Of a DNA stretch of 17,270 nucleotides, positions 14,485-17,270 are shown one piece after another. Position numbers and translations under genes: made by a program. The stretch covers positions 1-17,270 of the forward strand of contig CABUAS010000036.1 in the NCBI GenBank assembly GCA_902489595.1, read 5' to 3'. The notes below the pieces were generated by a model that saw nothing but the letters and a program-made list of their open reading frames with translations, was not told the DNA's origin and ran no database searches. The stretch is from an uncultured Oscillospiraceae bacterium. GTDB taxonomy: Bacteria; Bacillota; Clostridia; Oscillospirales; Acutalibacteraceae. Position 1 is the stretch's first letter. Every line of letters starts with the position of its first letter.

Positions 14485-14511
14485 ATTATAAAATTTATTT
14501 TAAGTTGTCAA
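14483..14511 (-). promoter_or_regulatory. sigma-A promoter for acpP
   Basis: On the minus strand, consensus TTGACA (14511-14506), a 17-nt spacer and TAATAT (14488-14483). A perfect TATAAT at 14490-14485 overlaps it with a 15-nt spacer. It is interleaved with the divergent aroE promoter, so the two may interfere. The leader to the acpP ATG is about 80 nt. Confidence 0.55.
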
Positions 14512-14528
14512 TATGATGAGGTAAAAAA

Positions 14529-15353
14529 ATGAAAACTTTTGCACTTATAGGCTATCCGCTTGGACACTCTATGTCACCTGTAATACACAGAGAACTGATG
14601 AAAACTGCAAAAATTGAGGGCAGTTACGAATTAATTGAAATTGCGCCCGAAAATCTTGCCGACAAATTTGAAGAGTTAAAAAAGTTTGACGGTTTTAATG
14701 TAACAATTCCGCACAAAATCAACATTATTCCTTTTCTTGACAAAGTAAATGAGCGTGCAGAACTGTTCGGTGCAGTAAACACTGTTAAAGCAGGCGAAGA
14801 AACAACGGGATACAACACGGATTGTTTCGGATTTTTAAGAGCGCTTGAAATGGCAGATATTAAACTTAAAGGCAGCACGCTTGTATGCGGCGCAGGCGGC
14901 GTGGCAAGAATGTTTGCATTTGAATGCGCACTTGCCGACTGTGATTTAACCATCGCCGTAAGGGATGACGATTTAAGCGCAGGAAATAAAATAAAAGATG
15001 AAATCAAATCAAAACTCGGCAAAAGCGCAGATGTTATAAGGCTCAGCGAAGTTTCAGACGGCTATGACCTTATTATAAACGGCACGCCGCTCGGTATGCA
15101 CCCGAATGTAAACACCTGTGTTCTTCCCGAAGAAATTATTGCAAAATCAAAGGCTGTGTTTGACGCAGTTTACAACCCCGAAGAAACATTATTTATTAAG
15201 TATGCAAAAAAAGCAGGATTAAAATACTCCAACGGACTGCCGATGCTTGTATGGCAGGCAGCAGTTGCCGAAGAAATCTGGTTTGACGCCGATTTCACAT
15301 TTGAAGATATTGAAAGAGTTATAGAAATCACTAAAAAGGAAATGAAAAAATAA
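14529..15353 (+). CDS. aroE: shikimate dehydrogenase (NADP)
   Basis: It reduces 3-dehydroshikimate to shikimate, the fourth step toward chorismate, in the cytoplasm. At 274 aa it has the normal length. The substrate-binding serines are in GHSMSP (S14, S16). The catalytic Lys63 is in NVTIPHK and Asp98 is in NTD. The nucleotide-binding turn is GAGGVAR at 121-127. NGTPLGMHP and GLPMLVWQA in the C-terminal half are typical. The ATG at 14529 has AGG at 14519-14521 with 7-nt spacing. Its stop codon overlaps the aroK start by one base (TAATG), so the two steps are translated together. Confidence 0.96.
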   Translation: MKTFALIGYPLGHSMSPVIHRELMKTAKIEGSYELIEIAPENLADKFEELKKFDGFNVTIPHKINIIPFLDKVNERAELFGAVNTVKAGEETTGYNTDCFGFLRALEMADIKLKGSTLVCGAGGVARMFAFECALADCDLTIAVRDDDLSAGNKIKDEIKSKLGKSADVIRLSEVSDGYDLIINGTPLGMHPNVNTCVLPEEIIAKSKAVFDAVYNPEETLFIKYAKKAGLKYSNGLPMLVWQAAVAEEIWFDADFTFEDIERVIEITKKEMKK

Positions 15354-15853
15354 TGAATATTGCACTTTGCGGTTTTATGGGTTCAGGCAAATCACGAATA
15401 GGCAGAGAACTTGCCGAAATTACAGGAAGAAAACTTGTTGACACAGACGAACTTATTGAAAAAGAACAAGGCGTGCCCATTTCACGGATTTTTGCCGAGC
15501 ACGGCGAAAATTATTTCAGAGAACTTGAATTTGAAATGTGCAGAAAAACTGCCGATATGAAAGACGCAATTATATCAACGGGCGGCGGTGCTATGACTTT
15601 TCAGCGCAATGTGCAGGCAATCAAAAAGGGTGCTGTTGTTGTTTTTCTTGACACCGACTTTGATATTATATGCAAAAGAGTGGGAGATGCCTCTACCCGA
15701 CCTCTTTTCAAAAACAGAGAAAACGCAAAAAAACTTTTTAATGAGCGAAGAGAAAAATATATTGCCGCATCAGACATAATTATAAACGGCAATCAGCTCC
15801 CTGCAAAAGTTGCCGCCGAAATTATAAAACAGTGCGGCATAATCTGCAAATAA
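15353..15853 (+). CDS. aroK: shikimate kinase
   Basis: It phosphorylates the 3-hydroxyl of shikimate with ATP, the step after AroE. At 166 aa it has the family length. The Walker A motif is GFMGSGKS at 7-14. Shikimate-binding residues are Asp32 (DTDELIE), Arg56 (FRELE) and GGG at 77-79. The lid arginine is Arg116 in STRPLFK. Translation should start from the ATG overlapping the aroE stop, helped by an AAAGGA stretch in the end of aroE. No terminator is evident before the next gene, which has its own promoter. Confidence 0.95.
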   Translation: MNIALCGFMGSGKSRIGRELAEITGRKLVDTDELIEKEQGVPISRIFAEHGENYFRELEFEMCRKTADMKDAIISTGGGAMTFQRNVQAIKKGAVVVFLDTDFDIICKRVGDASTRPLFKNRENAKKLFNERREKYIAASDIIINGNQLPAKVAAEIIKQCGIICK

Positions 15854-15862
15854 TATTAAATA

Positions 15863-15891
15863 TTGAAAAAAACATTTTAATGTGGTATAAT
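15863..15891 (+). promoter_or_regulatory. strong sigma-A promoter for the ABC-2 permease
   Basis: TTGAAA (15863-15868), 17 nt and a consensus TATAAT (15886-15891), with an extended -10 TGG before it. The start is near 15898, with GGGAG upstream of the ATG at 15945. Confidence 0.7.
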
Positions 15892-15944
15892 GACAGAGTT
15901 TTGTTGGGTAATCCAAATTATTATTAAATTTCGGGAGTCCAAAA

Positions 15945-16784
15945 ATGGCTGATTCTGCAAAAAAAGAGGCATCTCATTTTATAGAGATGTTCGGTAAATA
16001 TAAAAATCTGCTTTCTGAACTTACAAGAAAAAATGTTAAACTGAAATACCGTGATTCGTGGCTCGGAATTCTTTGGAGTTTTATTCAGCCGCTTTTAACA
16101 ATGATTGTTTTAACGGTTGTATTCGGCAATATATTCGGCAGTCAAAGGGCAAATATAACTTGTTACCCTGTTTATCTTTTTACGGGACGGCTGCTGTTTG
16201 AATTTTTCACGCAGTCTACAAAGCGTGCACTGACCTCATTCAGAAGCAACGCACCGATTATAAAAAAGGTTTATGTGCCTAAATATATGTACCCTGTTTC
16301 GGGTATACTTTCAAACTTCGTAACCTTTTTGATTTCAATTCTGTGCTATATCTGCGTATGGATATTCTTTAAATGCACAGGGCTGCGAGGCGGTGCTGAT
16401 CTTGAAATAAGCTGGTATGCACTGCTGCTCTTCATTCCGATGGCTATACTGCTGATTTTCGTTACCGGCGTTGGTCTTATTCTTTCGGTACTTCAGGTTT
16501 ATTTCAGAGATATTGAGTATATATGGGATGTTTTCTGCACACTGCTTTTCTACTGTGTTCCGATTATTTACCATATTGACACAATTACAACGGGATGGAC
16601 ACACAAAATCATCGAAATTATACCGCTGTATTCAATGATAGAACTGTTCAGAGACTGTGTTCTGTATTCAAGACCGATGGATGCAAATATGCTGATATAT
16701 TCACTTATATGGGCATTCGGCACACTGTTTATCGGTATTCTGATTTTCCACAAAAAGAGCGACGATCTTATTTTCCATTTATAA
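15945..16784 (+). CDS. ABC-2 type polysaccharide/teichoic acid export permease
   Basis: A 279-aa membrane protein of the ABC-2 family that includes TagG, RfbA and Wzm, which export undecaprenyl-linked glycans or teichoic acid. A cytoplasmic N-terminus carries LKYRDSWLGILWSFIQPL (33-50), typical of the group. About six membrane segments are visible: ~43-63, 74-88, 120-142, 157-183, 193-210 and 254-273. YFRDIEY at 186-192, followed by CVPIIYHI, is the other group hallmark. Such permeases need an ATPase (TagH/Wzt-like), normally the next gene. Here a terminator follows 14 nt after the stop and the next genes are tiny and on the other strand, so the partner must be elsewhere or lost. GGGAG upstream of ATG supports the start. 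Confidence 0.88.
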   Translation: MADSAKKEASHFIEMFGKYKNLLSELTRKNVKLKYRDSWLGILWSFIQPLLTMIVLTVVFGNIFGSQRANITCYPVYLFTGRLLFEFFTQSTKRALTSFRSNAPIIKKVYVPKYMYPVSGILSNFVTFLISILCYICVWIFFKCTGLRGGADLEISWYALLLFIPMAILLIFVTGVGLILSVLQVYFRDIEYIWDVFCTLLFYCVPIIYHIDTITTGWTHKIIEIIPLYSMIELFRDCVLYSRPMDANMLIYSLIWAFGTLFIGILIFHKKSDDLIFHL

Positions 16785-16798
16785 TTATCTATAATTGC

Positions 16799-16830
16799 AA
16801 AGAGCCTGCCGTCTGCACGGTAGGCTCTTT
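16799..16830. terminator. strong bidirectional terminator
   Basis: A 14-bp stem (16799-16812 with 16817-16830, one G-T pair) closes a CTGC tetraloop. The plus side continues CGTTTACAG, with T residues in the closing arm. It ends the permease transcript and lies 3 nt from the stop codon of the minus-strand small gene. Confidence 0.85.
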
Positions 16831-16833
16831 CGT

Positions 16834-17058
16834 TTACAGTTTATTTTCTTCTTCGTATTCCTTTGAAAATTCAACATTTATATCATCGGGAATCGGAATG
16901 CCCATTTCAGTTCGTGTATCGGGCTGAACGGTGGGATTGCTGATATTAACCGCATATTTGTTTGTTACAGACGGATTTAAACGATATTTCTTTTTATAAC
17001 TGCCCTCAGGACTGCTGACAGCCTTATTGAATTTCAGTGATTTGTTCTGCTTGCCCAC
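16834..17058 (-). CDS. small hypothetical protein (74 aa), second of an overlapping pair
   Basis: A 74-aa polar protein with a Lys/Ser/Tyr-rich N-terminal half (SYKKKYRLNPSVTNKYAV) and an acidic tail with IPIPDDINVEFSKEYEEEN. There is no signal peptide or membrane segment, and much of it is probably flexible. The start is GTG at 17058, which has AAAGGAG about 10 nt upstream. It lies inside the end of the preceding 59-codon gene, overlapping it by 35 nt in another frame. Its codons look host-like, and it ends 4 nt before a strong terminator, as expected for a real final gene. I do not recognise a family. The GTG start is the least certain point. Confidence 0.6.
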   Translation of the reverse strand: MGKQNKSLKFNKAVSSPEGSYKKKYRLNPSVTNKYAVNISNPTVQPDTRTEMGIPIPDDINVEFSKEYEEENKL

Positions 17059-17203
17059 CCTGTGAAAACTCCTTTGCCACTTGTTTTAAATCCTCTAAAC
17101 TGTTGATTTTTGCTCCGCTCATAATAATTGTAGACTTTAAATTTTCCGGAAGTGAATTGAAATATGAATTCATTTCAGGTGTTAAATTAAATAAATCAGG
17201 CAT
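17024..17203 (-). CDS. small hypothetical protein (59 aa), first of an overlapping pair
   Basis: A 59-aa protein starting MPDLFNLTPEMNSYFNSLPE, with STIIMSGAKINSLEDLKQVA in the middle and a Gln-rich end. It looks like two or three short amphipathic helices, with no membrane segment. The ATG at 17203 is supported by AGGAAGG (17212-17218) with 8-nt spacing, and the stop is at 17024. It overlaps the next gene by 35 nt, pointing to translational coupling. The plus-strand open frame over the same DNA lacks a ribosome binding site and is probably a shadow. Function is unknown. Confidence 0.6.
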   Translation of the reverse strand: MPDLFNLTPEMNSYFNSLPENLKSTIIMSGAKINSLEDLKQVAKEFSQGGQAEQITEIQ

Positions 17204-17270
17204 AGCTCATACCTTCCTTTCTTAAAATCATTAATATTATGTGCAGTAAAAGTTAAGATAAAATAAAAAA

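Noticed and set aside
16595..16927. 110-codon plus-strand open frame at the end of the permease gene
   Set aside because: It is out of frame with the permease, crosses the terminator hairpin and runs antisense to the 74-aa gene, with no ribosome binding site.
17037..17225. 62-codon plus-strand open frame opposite the 59-aa gene
   Set aside because: No ribosome binding site or promoter was seen. The minus-strand frame has a good AGGAAGG site and fits an operon ending at a terminator.

Overview
The window is a chromosomal segment of an anaerobic Gram-positive bacterium. It most resembles a low-to-medium GC Clostridia of the Oscillospirales/Ruminococcaceae type. The pointers are AGGAGG-type ribosome binding sites, sigma-A promoters with 17-bp spacers and frequent TGn extended -10 elements, a lipobox lipoprotein behind a hydrophobic N-terminus, a glnS gene beside gltX, and GTAGGG-type palindromic intergenic repeats. 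Species cannot be named from the sequence. No rRNA, tRNA, CRISPR array, intact insertion sequence or prophage was seen.

Layout, left to right. (1) 1-3451: gltX and glnS, two class I aminoacyl-tRNA synthetases, form a tight 3-nt-spaced operon with its own promoter and a bidirectional terminator. (2) 3464-5077, minus: a GH123/DUF4091-type glycosidase-like protein, divergent from typA. (3) 5260-8332, plus: the translational GTPase typA (TTG start) and the radical-SAM protein hemW, each followed by a GTAGGG repeat. (4) 8403-9583: a distinctly AT-rich island made of a small unknown protein and a lipoprotein on the minus strand, transcribed away from an XRE-family repressor on the plus strand. Their back-to-back promoters share -35 bases and carry two copies of a 22-bp palindromic operator. 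(5) 9580-9903, minus: a PnuC-like gene reduced to its C-terminal end, with an upstream canonical promoter and a strong intrinsic-terminator hairpin that could make an RNA of about 100 nt. (6) 9914-14026, minus: glpK, an LDH2/MDH2-type malate/lactate dehydrogenase and malic enzyme, separated by palindromic repeats. Read together they suggest glycerol entry and C3/C4 acid redox metabolism. (7) 14164-14394, minus: acpP, divergent from aroE-aroK (overlapping shikimate genes) on the plus strand. (8) 15945-16784: an ABC-2 polysaccharide-export permease without its ATPase, ended by a strong bidirectional terminator. (9) 16834-17203, minus: two overlapping very small genes of unknown function.

Most of the window is housekeeping. 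The parts that deserve attention are the XRE/lipoprotein module with its paired operators, the promoter-leader-terminator in front of the PnuC remnant, the GTAGGG repeats, and the overlapping small-protein pair at the right end.
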